NCBI GenBank assembly: GCA_018449595.1
Contig: JAAVUU010000003.1
Location: forward strand, 1 to 64,000
DNA: 64,000 nt
Source of the DNA: Rhizobiales bacterium dw_265
GTDB lineage: Bacteria; Pseudomonadota; Alphaproteobacteria; Micropepsales; Micropepsaceae
Reading direction: 5' to 3'
Below, piece by piece: positions 52,703-61,140 of the stretch; position 1 is the stretch's first letter, and every line of letters begins with the position of its first letter. The notes below the pieces were generated by a model. It saw only the letters and a program-made list of their open reading frames with translations, was not told the origin of the DNA and ran no database searches. Made by a program: the position numbers and the translations under genes.

Positions 52703-55318
52703 TCAAACTTCAGGATCGTGCATCCGAAGCGTGTGCTGCGGCTCGCCCAGCAGGGCCGGCGACAGGAACAGCGTCGTCACCAGGGTCCAGCCCAGCGAGA
52801 TCATCAGTAGTTCGCCCATGCTGGCGGTGCCGGGATGGATCGAAAGCCACAGCGTGCCGAAGCCGGACGCCGTGGTCAGCGCCGAAAAGATCACCGCCCG
52901 CGTCAGGCTGGAGGCCAGGAAACAGCGCTGGCCGTGCCGCCACGCCACCACGAAATAGATGTTGAAGGCCACCCCGATGCCCAGCAGCAGCGGCAAAGCG
53001 ATGACATTGGCGAAATTCAGCCGCAGCCCCAGCACCACGCTGGTCGCAAGCGTCAGCAAGCCCGCCAGCACCAGCGGCGCCAGGGTCATCAGCACATCGT
53101 GGAAACTCTTCAGCACCAGCGCCAGCAGGATGATGATGACGAAGAAGGACAGCACGCCCGCCTCGGCGAAGGCGCCGACAATGGTGCGGCCGGATTCGCG
53201 GATCGAGATCGGCGCGCCGGTGGCCTGGGGCGCCACGCTCAGCACCTGGTCGGAAAAGGCCGACAGCGCCTTGGGATCGTTGCTGGTGTCCTTGGGGAAG
53301 ACCTGGATGCGGGCGGTGCCGTCGGCGGCGACCCAGTCCGCGCGCAGTTCGGCGGGCATGGACTGCACCGTCACCGGCGCGGCCTTCAGCGACTCCGAGA
53401 CCTGGCCCAGCATGGTCTTGAGCCCCGGCACCAGCGCCTCGGTGGCCCGGGCGCGGGCGGCGGGACCGGCCTTGACCACGGCGTCCAACGCATCGGCCAG
53501 GCGGCGGGCATCCTTCGCGGCCTGATCCTGCGCGGTGCCGGCGGCGGCGCGCAATTTCGCCGCCGTGGCGGTCATGGCGGCCACAGTCTGGGCATCGCTG
53601 GGCGGCGCGGCCACGTCAAAGGGATTGATGGTGGCGTCCAGCAGCGAATTGGCGTCGGCGATCAGCGCCAGTTTTTCCGTCTGCCGGTCGGGCACGAAGC
53701 TCGACAAAGTAAGGGCCTGGGCCACCAGCGATTCCTGGCTGATGCGGGCGGCGACGGCATCCGCATCGGTCAGCGACAGCGCCGGCACGTCGATGGTGTT
53801 GGGCGAGGTCTGGGGATTTTTCATCAGGTCGAACAAAGTGGAGACCGATTCCACCTTGGGGCTGCGCAGGTCCAGCGGATTGGAATCGAACTGCACGAAG
53901 GCCATCAGGCCCAGCGACACCACCCCCGCGCCGATGGCGATGCGCACCACATTGCGGCGGTGGCGGGTCATGAAGTCGTCCAGCCGGGCCAGCGACTTGA
54001 AACCGATATCCTCATTTTCGCCCGGCGGGTCCAGCACCATCAGCAGCGCCGGCAGCATGGTGATGGCCAGAGCAAACGCCACGATCATGCCGATGCCCGC
54101 CACCTTCCCCAGTTCGGCGACGCCGGTATAGGTGGTGGGCAGGAAGGAGAAAAATCCGGCGGCGGTGGCGGCGGCGGCCAGCGCCAAGGGAATGCCGACG
54201 CCGCGGCCGGAAGCGGCCAGCGCCCGCGCCAGGTTCTCGTCGCGATGGCGTTCGCTGCGATAGCGCACCGAGAACTGGATGCCGAAATCGACGCCAAGAC
54301 CGACAAACAGCGCGATGAAGGCGATGGAGATGATGTTGAAGACGCCCACCGCCATCAGCCCCAGCCCCATGGTGATGGCCAGGCCCACGAACAGCGTCAC
54401 CAGGATGGCGAAGATGATCTTGAAGCTGCGCAGCGCCAGCCACAGGGTGAGCAGCACCCCGCCCATCATGGCGCCCACCATCAGCCATATCCGGTCGGTC
54501 AGGGTGGCGAACTCCTCGTCCGACAGCGGCACCGGGCCGGTCAGGCGCAGCCGCACGCCATGGTCCGGCGCGATGTCCAGCGATCTGGCGGCGGCGCGGA
54601 TGGCGTCATCGGCTTCCAGCCCAGGCTCCAGGGCATCGAAGTTCAACTTGGGCTTGATCTCGATGAAGCGGCGGATTTCTTCCGGCTTGGGCGGCGCGCC
54701 GGTAATCAGCGATCGCCAGGACAGGTAATCCGTGCGGCCCCCTCGGGCATCACCGGCGGCGGCGGCCAGGGTGTCGGCGAACCGCGCCATCGGCTTGCCG
54801 ATGTCGGCCAGCTTGGCCTGGCCGTTGGAGACGCCCAGCAGCACGGTGTTCAGCACCGTCATGATGCCGCGCAGGCTGGGATCGGCGGCCAGCCCGCCCA
54901 GGAAGGGCTGCGCCTTGATGAGCTGCCGGGTGGTGTCTTTCACCTCGTTCAGCGACAGGAACAGCATGCCGTTCTGGTTGAAGAACGCACCGCCATCGGG
55001 GCGGCTGACATGGGTGAAGTGGCGGGTATCGGCCGACAGTTTTTCGGTCAGCCGGGCGGCGGCGGATTCCGCCAGTTCGGGCGTGGCGCCGTCAATCACC
55101 GCCAGGGTCAGGTTGCTCTGCTGCGGGAAATCGGCGTCGAACCGCGCCTGGCGCATGCGCCAGCCCACCTTGGCGTCGATCAGCTGCTCGCTGTCGGTGT
55201 TCATGGCGAAATTCTGCCGGACATAAGTGCCCGCCCCCACCGCCAGCAGCAGCGATGCGGCGACCACGGCCCAGGGCCAGCGGCAGCAGAAGGCGACGAT
55301 GCGTTCAATAGTTGTCAT
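52703..55318 (-). CDS. hpnN: Hopanoid transporter HpnN (RND/MMPL superfamily)
   Basis: An 871-residue multi-pass RND-like transporter. It has an N-terminal helix (WPWAVVAASLLLAVGAG), a big periplasmic loop, a first membrane bundle near residues 270-420 (GLGVDFGIQFSVRYR), a second loop and a final bundle (VLKSFHDVLMTLAPLVLAG, LGIGVAFNIYFVVAW). HpnN is required for movement of hopanoids to the outer membrane. The Met at 55318 begins the first helix; the 18 extra residues upstream are not convincing. The mlaA-like gene is 114 bases upstream. Confidence 0.95.
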   Translation of the reverse strand: MTTIERIVAFCCRWPWAVVAASLLLAVGAGTYVRQNFAMNTDSEQLIDAKVGWRMRQARFDADFPQQSNLTLAVIDGATPELAESAAARLTEKLSADTRHFTHVSRPDGGAFFNQNGMLFLSLNEVKDTTRQLIKAQPFLGGLAADPSLRGIMTVLNTVLLGVSNGQAKLADIGKPMARFADTLAAAAGDARGGRTDYLSWRSLITGAPPKPEEIRRFIEIKPKLNFDALEPGLEADDAIRAAARSLDIAPDHGVRLRLTGPVPLSDEEFATLTDRIWLMVGAMMGGVLLTLWLALRSFKIIFAILVTLFVGLAITMGLGLMAVGVFNIISIAFIALFVGLGVDFGIQFSVRYRSERHRDENLARALAASGRGVGIPLALAAAATAAGFFSFLPTTYTGVAELGKVAGIGMIVAFALAITMLPALLMVLDPPGENEDIGFKSLARLDDFMTRHRRNVVRIAIGAGVVSLGLMAFVQFDSNPLDLRSPKVESVSTLFDLMKNPQTSPNTIDVPALSLTDADAVAARISQESLVAQALTLSSFVPDRQTEKLALIADANSLLDATINPFDVAAPPSDAQTVAAMTATAAKLRAAAGTAQDQAAKDARRLADALDAVVKAGPAARARATEALVPGLKTMLGQVSESLKAAPVTVQSMPAELRADWVAADGTARIQVFPKDTSNDPKALSAFSDQVLSVAPQATGAPISIRESGRTIVGAFAEAGVLSFFVIIILLALVLKSFHDVLMTLAPLVLAGLLTLATSVVLGLRLNFANVIALPLLLGIGVAFNIYFVVAWRHGQRCFLASSLTRAVIFSALTTASGFGTLWLSIHPGTASMGELLMISLGWTLVTTLFLSPALLGEPQHTLRMHDPEV

Positions 55319-55432
55319 GCTCGTCCGGCAAAGCGCCAATAGGCCGCGCTGCGATGGGTTGGCGGGCGGCATCGCGGCGCGGCCCTGAATAAGGTCCGGT
55401 TTAGAACATCCCGCCGCGCGTTAAAAGCCGCA

Positions 55433-56164
55433 CTAAAAATCCGGTAATTCGGCGGTCTGGACGGACTTGTCCTCGATCTGGCGGGCGCGGCGCTGCAGGT
55501 AATAGGTCCGCAGGGTGGCGTAATAATCCACGCTGGCCCGCTCGATATCGCGATAGGTCACGATATTGGCGGAGCGGTTGTCCATCGAGCCCAGGGTGGA
55601 GCGGAACCAGCCGACATATTCATGGCCGTCATAATGTATATAGCGCAGCGGCGTGGCGTAACCGTCCAGATAGTTGCCGGCGAAATCGCGCACATCGGTC
55701 GAGCCGCGCAGCGGCAGCACCAGATAGGGCCCCGGCGGCACGCCATAGCTTCCCATGGTCTCGCCGAAGTCGCGCGGCCGCCCCGGCAGGCCCCAGTCGG
55801 TGGCGACGTCGAAAATGCCCGCCACCCCCACCGTGCTGTTGACCAGGAAGCGGGCCGCGGCGGTCCCGGCATAGTCGAACTGCAATTGCAGGATGTCGTT
55901 GGCGCAGGCGACCGGCCCGCCCAGATTCTCCACCACATTGTGCAGGGTGGTGCGTACCCGCTCCGGCACATGGTCGTGATAGGCGGTGGCGGCGGGCAGG
56001 GCGGCGTGGCGGTCCAGCCGCTGGTTGAGATCGAAGAAGAAGCGGTTCATCGGCTCCAGCGGGTCCATCGCCAGGGTGGCGTCGGCCGCTTGCTCGGTGT
56101 CGGTGGCGCAGCCCGCCGTGACCAGGCCCAGCGCCAGCGCCGCGATAATGCGCAATCTTGTCAT
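55433..56164 (-). CDS. mlaA: MlaA/VacJ-family outer-membrane lipoprotein
   Basis: A 243-residue lipoprotein with lipobox VTAGC (Cys19). It then shows the MlaA core (DPLEPMNRFFFDLNQRLDR, RFLVNSTVGVAGIFDVATDWG, DFGETMGSYGVPPGPYLVLP, YRDIERASVDYYATLR). It removes mislocalised phospholipid from the outer leaflet together with the Mla system. Here it sits upstream of hpnN on the same strand, and an MlaC-like HpnM is close by, so the locus encodes a lipid-trafficking module beside the synthesis genes. Confidence 0.95.
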   Translation of the reverse strand: MTRLRIIAALALGLVTAGCATDTEQAADATLAMDPLEPMNRFFFDLNQRLDRHAALPAATAYHDHVPERVRTTLHNVVENLGGPVACANDILQLQFDYAGTAAARFLVNSTVGVAGIFDVATDWGLPGRPRDFGETMGSYGVPPGPYLVLPLRGSTDVRDFAGNYLDGYATPLRYIHYDGHEYVGWFRSTLGSMDNRSANIVTYRDIERASVDYYATLRTYYLQRRARQIEDKSVQTAELPDF

Positions 56165-56385
56165 GCCCCTCCCTGCCGGCCGCTTTTCGCGGTCCCGCAG
56201 GCCCCACCAATGCGGCTCCAGCTAATCATCACAGCCCGGTCGGCGGGAAGGGGCTTTTGACCCGCTGTTCACCTTGTTGGAGAATAAATCCCCGGCCGGA
56301 ACTTTCTTGGCGTCGGCGCGGGCCTGGCTTAAACAAGGTCCGGGGCGCCAAGACGTACAAACTGACAAGAAATCGGAAAAGAGAC

Positions 56386-56673
56386 ATGAGCCATCCGGAC
56401 CTCCAGCGCCTGCGCAACAGCATCGACAATATCGATGCTGCCCTGATTCACATGCTGGCCGAGCGTTTCAAATGCACCCAGGCGGTGGGCGAGTACAAGG
56501 CGACCCACAGCCTGCCGCCGGCCGATCCGGCGCGCGAGGCGGCCCAGATCGCGCGGCTGCGCGGCCTGGCGCAGGAGGCCAGGCTGGACCCGGACTTCGC
56601 GGAGAAGTTCCTGAACTTCATCGTGAAGGAAGTCATTCGCCATCATGAGGCTATTGCGAAGAGCAAAGGCTGA
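56386..56673 (+). CDS. Chorismate mutase (AroQ type)
   Basis: A 95-residue monofunctional AroQ-fold enzyme that converts chorismate to prephenate. It has the three-helix features LRNSIDNIDAALIHMLAERFKCTQAVGEYK (the Arg/Lys substrate residues) and a final FIVKEVIRHHEAI helix. The ATG at 56386 has a GAAAAGAGA purine-rich site just upstream. Frame continues upstream to 56158 but without protein sense. It is alone on its strand before a large inverted repeat. Confidence 0.9.
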   Translation: MSHPDLQRLRNSIDNIDAALIHMLAERFKCTQAVGEYKATHSLPPADPAREAAQIARLRGLAQEARLDPDFAEKFLNFIVKEVIRHHEAIAKSKG

Positions 56674-56686
56674 CGCGGTGATGCCT

Positions 56687-56838
56687 ACCCTCCCCTTGAG
56701 GGAGGGTCGAAAAATCCGAGCGTAGCGAGCGATTTTTCGGGGAGGGGTACTGCGCCGAGAGCGGCGCCATGACCCCTCCCCGAAATTGTTTTCGCGCCGC
56801 GCGCGAATCCAATTTCGACCCTCCCTCAAGGGGAGGGT
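56687..56838. repeat. Large cruciform element with perfect 26-bp ends
   Basis: The arms at 56687-56712 and 56813-56838 are perfect complements (ACCCTCCCCTTGAGGG...). Inside lies an imperfect stem (CGAAAAATC ... GATTTTTCG) around GAGCGTAGCGAGC. The element fills the space between the convergent chorismate-mutase and serA genes, ending 12 bases from the serA stop. It is a likely bidirectional terminator and a mobile palindromic unit. Confidence 0.85.
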
Positions 56839-56849
56839 CGAAACCTGGC

Positions 56850-58430
56850 CTAAAACGCCAGCGGCTTGGCGTGCTTCACATGGGGCAGCTTCGCCACGGC
56901 GGCGGCGACCGCTTCCGGCACCGCACCATCCACCTCGATCAGGCAGATGGCGTCCTGGCCCGGGGCGCTGCGGCCCAGGGTGAAGTTGGCGATATTGACC
57001 TTGGCGTCGCCCAGCATGGTGCCCAGCTGGCCGATGAAGCCCGGCTTGTCCTCGTTGACGATGTAGAACATATGGGCTGCGAATTCGGCGTCCAGGTTGA
57101 TGTCCTTGATCTGGATCAGGCGCGGGCGGCCGTCGCTGAACACGGTGCCGGCGACGCGGCGGGTGGTGCCGTCGTCCATCCCGACCACGATCTTGATATA
57201 GCCTTCATAGATGCCCTGCGCGTCGCGGCGGGTCTCGCTGATCTTGACGCCGCGCTCCTTGGCCACCACCGGGGCGTTGACCATGTTGACGTCCGGCAGG
57301 AAGGGGCGCAGCAGCCCGGTCAGCGCCGACTGGGTCATGGCGCGGGTGTTGAGCAGCGACGGCGTGCCTTCATAGACGATCTCCACCCCGGTCAGGCTGG
57401 TGCCGGTAAGCTGGCCCGCGAACGAGCCCAGCTTTTCCGCCAGCGTCAGCCAGGGGCGCACCTTCTGCGCTTCGCTGGCCGAGATCGAGGGCATGTTCAG
57501 CGCATTGGTGATGGCGCCGGTCAGCAGGTAGTCGCTGATCTGTTCGGCCACCTGCAGGGCGACATTCTCCTGCGCCTCGGTGGTGGAAGCGCCCAGGTGC
57601 GGCGTCGCCACCAGCTTTTCGTTGCCGAACAGGATGTTTTCCTTGGCCGGCTCGACCTCGAACACGTCCAGCGCCGCGCCCGCGACATGGCCGTTGTCCA
57701 GCGCCGCCTTCAGGGCATGTTCGTCAATCAGCCCGCCACGGGCGCAGTTGATGATGCGCACGCCCTTCTTGGTCTTGGCGATGGCATCTGCCGACAGGAT
57801 ATTCTTGGTTTCCGGCGTCATCGGCACATGCAAAGTGATGAAATCGGCCCGCGCCAGCAGGTCGTTCAGTTCGACCTTCTCGATGCCCAGGTCGCCCGCG
57901 CGTTCCTGCGACAGGAAGGGATCATAGGCGATGACCCGCATGTGCAGGCCCTTGGCGCGGTCGGCGACGATGCTGCCGATATTGCCCGCGCCGATCAGCC
58001 CCAGCACCTTGCCGGTGATTTCCACGCCCATGAAGCGGTTCTTCTCCCACTTGCCGGCCTGGGTGGAAGCATTGGCGGCGGGCAGTTCGCGCGCCAGGGC
58101 CAGCATCAGCGAGATCGCATGTTCGGCGGTGGTGATGGAGTTGCCGAACGGCGTGTTCATCACGATCACGCCGGCGGCGGTGGCGGCGGGAATGTCCACA
58201 TTGTCCACGCCGATGCCGGCGCGGCCGATCACCTTCAGATTCTTGGCATGCTTGAGCACATCGGCGGTCAGCTTGGTGGCCGAGCGGATGGCGATGCCGT
58301 CATACTGATCCACGATCTTGATCAGTTCCTCCTTGGTCAGTCCGGTCTTGACGTCGGCGTCGACGCCGCGCTCCTTGAAGATGGCGACGGCGGCGGGCGA
58401 CAGCTTGTCGGCGATAAGAACCTTGGGCAT
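56850..58430 (-). CDS. serA: D-3-phosphoglycerate dehydrogenase
   Basis: A 526-residue long-form SerA with catalytic, NAD-binding, ASB and ACT domains. It starts serine synthesis from 3-phosphoglycerate. The features are the GRAGIGVDNVD block, the NAD Rossmann motif GLIGAGNIGSIVADRA, catalytic Arg in CARGGLIDE, the Glu in DVFEVEPA and His in TPHLGASTTEAQ. The C-terminal ACT region (NIANFTLGR, CLIEVDG) is where serine feedback would bind. It is the last gene of serC-sseB-serA, 17 bases after sseB. Confidence 0.97.
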   Translation of the reverse strand: MPKVLIADKLSPAAVAIFKERGVDADVKTGLTKEELIKIVDQYDGIAIRSATKLTADVLKHAKNLKVIGRAGIGVDNVDIPAATAAGVIVMNTPFGNSITTAEHAISLMLALARELPAANASTQAGKWEKNRFMGVEITGKVLGLIGAGNIGSIVADRAKGLHMRVIAYDPFLSQERAGDLGIEKVELNDLLARADFITLHVPMTPETKNILSADAIAKTKKGVRIINCARGGLIDEHALKAALDNGHVAGAALDVFEVEPAKENILFGNEKLVATPHLGASTTEAQENVALQVAEQISDYLLTGAITNALNMPSISASEAQKVRPWLTLAEKLGSFAGQLTGTSLTGVEIVYEGTPSLLNTRAMTQSALTGLLRPFLPDVNMVNAPVVAKERGVKISETRRDAQGIYEGYIKIVVGMDDGTTRRVAGTVFSDGRPRLIQIKDINLDAEFAAHMFYIVNEDKPGFIGQLGTMLGDAKVNIANFTLGRSAPGQDAICLIEVDGAVPEAVAAAVAKLPHVKHAKPLAF

Positions 58431-58447
58431 GGGATTTTCCTTCCAGA

Positions 58448-59209
58448 TCAGTTGAGCAGGCCGGGCGCCGGTTTGGCGTCGCGGTCGTAAAAGGGCGGCA
58501 CGGAAAGCAGGGCCTGGGTCAGGCTGGTGGGGCTGGCGCGCACCACGCGCTGTATGTCGAACACCATGCCGGGCACACGGGCTTCGGCGGCGGCATTGAT
58601 GGCCTGCACCAGTGCCAGCCAGTCGCCCGCCGTTTCGATGCTGACCAGCGGATGCGGTTCCTTCGCCCGGTCGGCAAAAGTCACCTGGATCATCCAGGCG
58701 GCGGCGACCTGGGGCCGGGCGGCGAACAGCGCCGTCAGCGCCTCCACCAGTCCGGGCGGAAAATCCACTTCGCCGATCGCCCGCATGGGTTCGCCCTGAG
58801 GCTGAAGATGGGGCTTGGGATCGAGCAATTGCGCGATCTGCGCCGGGGTGAATTCGCGGCCATAGTCGGAGGCGGGATTGAGGATCACCGGCGCGCCGCG
58901 CGTGACTTCCAGCAAGGTGCGGGTGTTGAGGGTGAGATAGCGCATTTCCCGTTGCAGATAAGCCTGCAACCGGGTCACCGAGGTAAAGGCCGGCAGAAAG
59001 CGCTGGCCGTCCTTGATGCCCGGGATCAAGTCGAGCTTGCTGTCGGGCGACAAGGTGAACGGCGCATCGGACTGTTCGTGGCCCCGCACGGTGCCGGGCA
59101 CCAGCAGGTTCGATTCCAGCAGCAGGCGATAGAAGTCCGGCGCGGCGGCGGAATCTTCCACCGCCGCGACCAGGGCTTCTTCCAGCTTGTTTTCCGGTTT
59201 GAACGCCAT
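58448..59209 (-). CDS. SseB-family protein (enhanced serine sensitivity-like)
   Basis: A 253-residue protein with an SseB N-terminal half (NKLEEALVAAVEDSAAAPDFYRLLLESNLLVPG, FLPAFTSVTRLQAYL, VILNPASDYGREFTPAQIAQLL) and an SseB C-terminal half (PPGLVEALTALFAARPQV). SseB in E. coli was found through serine sensitivity, but its function is not known. Here it sits between serC and serA on the same strand, which fits a serine-linked role. Confidence 0.88.
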   Translation of the reverse strand: MAFKPENKLEEALVAAVEDSAAAPDFYRLLLESNLLVPGTVRGHEQSDAPFTLSPDSKLDLIPGIKDGQRFLPAFTSVTRLQAYLQREMRYLTLNTRTLLEVTRGAPVILNPASDYGREFTPAQIAQLLDPKPHLQPQGEPMRAIGEVDFPPGLVEALTALFAARPQVAAAWMIQVTFADRAKEPHPLVSIETAGDWLALVQAINAAAEARVPGMVFDIQRVVRASPTSLTQALLSVPPFYDRDAKPAPGLLN

Positions 59210-59244
59210 GGATTGCTCCTTCGCGTGCGATCAGCCCCTGATCT

Positions 59245-60402
59245 TCAGGATCTGACCTGGCTCCAGGCCCAGTCGAGCCAGGGCGTCAACGCTTCAAGAT
59301 CGCTGGCCTCCACCGTGGCGCCGCACCAGATGCGCAGGCCCGGCGGCGCGGCGCGATAGCCGGCGATGTCGAACGCCACGCCTTCCTTGTCGAGCAGCGA
59401 AGTCAGCTTCTTCAACTTGTCCTGCTTGGCGTCATCGGCCAGCGCCACAAAGGCGGGATCGGTGACGGCGATGCAGACGCTGGTGTTGGAGCGGATGGTG
59501 GCATCCTTGGCCAGGAAGCCTGCCCAGTCCGAGCCCGCGACCCATTTTTCCAGCACCTGCAGGTTGGTGTTGGAACGCTGGATCAGGCCCTTCAGGCCGC
59601 CCACGCTCTCAGCCCAGGTCAGTGCATCGAGATAATCTTCCAGCGCCACCATCGAGGGCGTGTTGATGGTCTCGCCTTCGAAGATGCCCTCGACGATCTT
59701 GCCGCCCTTGGTCATGCGGAAGATCTTGGGCAGCGGCCAGTGCGGCGTATAGGCCTCAAGCCGCGCCACCGCATTGGGCGACAGGATCAGCATGCCGTGC
59801 GCGGCCTCGCCGCCCAGCACCTTCTGCCAGGAGAAGGTGGTGACATCCAGTTTGTCCCAGGGCAGGTCCATGGCGAACACCGCGCTGGTGGCGTCGCAGA
59901 TGGTCAGCCCGTCGCGGTCGGTGGGAATCCAGTCGCCATTGGGCACCTTCACGCCGCTGGTGGTGCCGTTCCACAGGAACACGGTGTCGCGATTCTTGCG
60001 CGCCTGAAGAGCGGGCAATTCGCCATACGGCGCCTTGTGTGTTTCGGCTTTCAGCTTCAACTGCTTGACGGTGTCGGTGACCCAGTCCTCGCCGAAGCTT
60101 TCCCAGGCGTAAATGTCGATTTCCAGCGGCCCCAGCAGCGACCACATCGCCATTTCCACGGCGCCGGTGTCGGAGGCGGGCACAATGGCGATGCGGTAAT
60201 CGGCGGGGATGCCCAGGATCTGGCGGGTGCGTTCGATCGCATCCTTAAGCCTGGCCTTGCCGGGTTTGGAGCGGTGGGAACGTCCCACCAGCGCGTTTTT
60301 CAGAACTTCGGGGGTCCATCCGGGGCGCTTGGCGCAGGGGCCGGACGAAAAAAAAGGCCGCGCGGGACGCACAGCCGGACGAGCATGGGATACTTCAGTC
60401 AT
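59245..60402 (-). CDS. serC: Phosphoserine aminotransferase
   Basis: A 385-residue PLP enzyme, second in the serine pathway. PLP Lys194 is in [13 protein letters not shown]. The N-terminal substrate block is [12 protein letters not shown] and the Arg region GRSHRSK, typical for the alphaproteobacterial SerC form, which also serves pyridoxine synthesis. Two hairpins sit just upstream and one of them hides the ribosome site, so expression is probably controlled at translation. Confidence 0.96.
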   Translation of the reverse strand: MTEVSHARPAVRPARPFFSSGPCAKRPGWTPEVLKNALVGRSHRSKPGKARLKDAIERTRQILGIPADYRIAIVPASDTGAVEMAMWSLLGPLEIDIYAWESFGEDWVTDTVKQLKLKAETHKAPYGELPALQARKNRDTVFLWNGTTSGVKVPNGDWIPTDRDGLTICDATSAVFAMDLPWDKLDVTTFSWQKVLGGEAAHGMLILSPNAVARLEAYTPHWPLPKIFRMTKGGKIVEGIFEGETINTPSMVALEDYLDALTWAESVGGLKGLIQRSNTNLQVLEKWVAGSDWAGFLAKDATIRSNTSVCIAVTDPAFVALADDAKQDKLKKLTSLLDKEGVAFDIAGYRAAPPGLRIWCGATVEASDLEALTPWLDWAWSQVRS

Positions 60403-60408
60403 CGCGGT

Positions 60409-60447
60409 TCATTCCTTCCAGAATGATAGCACCTCGTTGGGGAGGTG
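60409..60447 (-). ncRNA. serC-type leader with two hairpins
   Basis: On the minus strand, CACCTC-CCCAAC-GAGGTG (60430-60447) is followed by TCATTC-TGGAAG-GAATGA (60409-60426). Both have perfect 6-base arms, and the second contains the GGAAGGA ribosome site of serC (start at 60402). This fits the known serC RNA motif of alphaproteobacteria in place and form. The assignment is from memory of that family, without a covariance search. Confidence 0.65.
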
Positions 60448-60570
60448 TGGCCCGCCGCCGATATAGGCAGATGCAGCGATGGCGTCAATGCGGGAATTGT
60501 GAAATTCTTGGCGGGAACAGCTTGTGTGCCCCGGGCGTTTCACCAGATGCCGCAAATGTCAGGACAAAAC

Positions 60571-61047
60571 ATGGCTTCCATCCCCGCGCTCAATCTGCCG
60601 CTCGACAAGCTGGCCTTCATTATCGAGAAGGCGCGCGAATATGACGTGAAGGAAGGCGACAGCGACCCCGACGAAGGATCGAACCCCACCGATGACGGCA
60701 ACGCCGACGTGCTGGAAGACCAGGCGGGCGATCCGGTGCGCGAGGAACTGGTCGGCGCGATTCGCGAATTGAATGACGATGAACGCATGCGGCTGGTGGC
60801 ATTGGCCTGGCTGGGCCGCGGCACCTATGACCTGGAGGAATGGAAGGAAGCCGTCGCCACCGCCCGCAGCGAACATTCCCGCCGCGCGGCGGAATATCTG
60901 CTGACCCTGCCGCTGCTGGGCGATTACCTGGAAGACGGACTTGCCATGTTCGACGAAGGCATCGTCGACAGCGACGACACGCGCGAAGGGCTCAACAGCG
61001 AAGACGAACCGCTGGGCAACATGCCGGACGAGCCCGAGCGCCAGTAG
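60571..61047 (+). CDS. DUF3775 family protein
   Basis: A 158-residue acidic cytoplasmic protein. The DUF3775 type is suggested by LNLPLDKLAFIIEKAREYDVKE, the NDDERMRLVALAWLGRGTYDLEEW block and EYLLTLPLLGDYLEDGLAMF. The middle 25 residues are Asp/Glu-rich and likely disordered. The ATG at 60571 follows an AGGA by 7 bases; the earlier ATG at 60556 is possible. Its function is unknown. It is divergent from serC. Confidence 0.75.
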   Translation: MASIPALNLPLDKLAFIIEKAREYDVKEGDSDPDEGSNPTDDGNADVLEDQAGDPVREELVGAIRELNDDERMRLVALAWLGRGTYDLEEWKEAVATARSEHSRRAAEYLLTLPLLGDYLEDGLAMFDEGIVDSDDTREGLNSEDEPLGNMPDEPERQ

Positions 61048-61052
61048 CATCA

Positions 61053-61130
61053 CTGTCATGGCCCGCTTCATGCGGGCCATCCAGTTTATTGCCGCGAAAC
61101 TGGATGGCCCGGACAAGCCGGGCCATGACG
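61053..61130. repeat. Nested palindromic repeat element, copy D
   Basis: The outer ends (TGTCATGGCCC and GGGCCATGACG) and inner stem (GGGCCATCCAGTTT with AAACTGGATGGCCC) match copy C's design, with a shorter middle. It lies between the convergent DUF3775 and PhzF-like genes, so it is a likely terminator for both. Confidence 0.85.
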
Positions 61131-61140
61131 ATTTAAGTAA

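Noticed and set aside
52835-55342. An 835-codon plus-strand frame opposite hpnN
   Set aside because: Composition is biased and without motifs. The hpnN reading shows membrane bundles and family blocks.
60445-60570. Upstream start of the DUF3775 gene
   Set aside because: It would lie over the serC leader hairpins and encodes Cys/Trp-rich non-family sequence.
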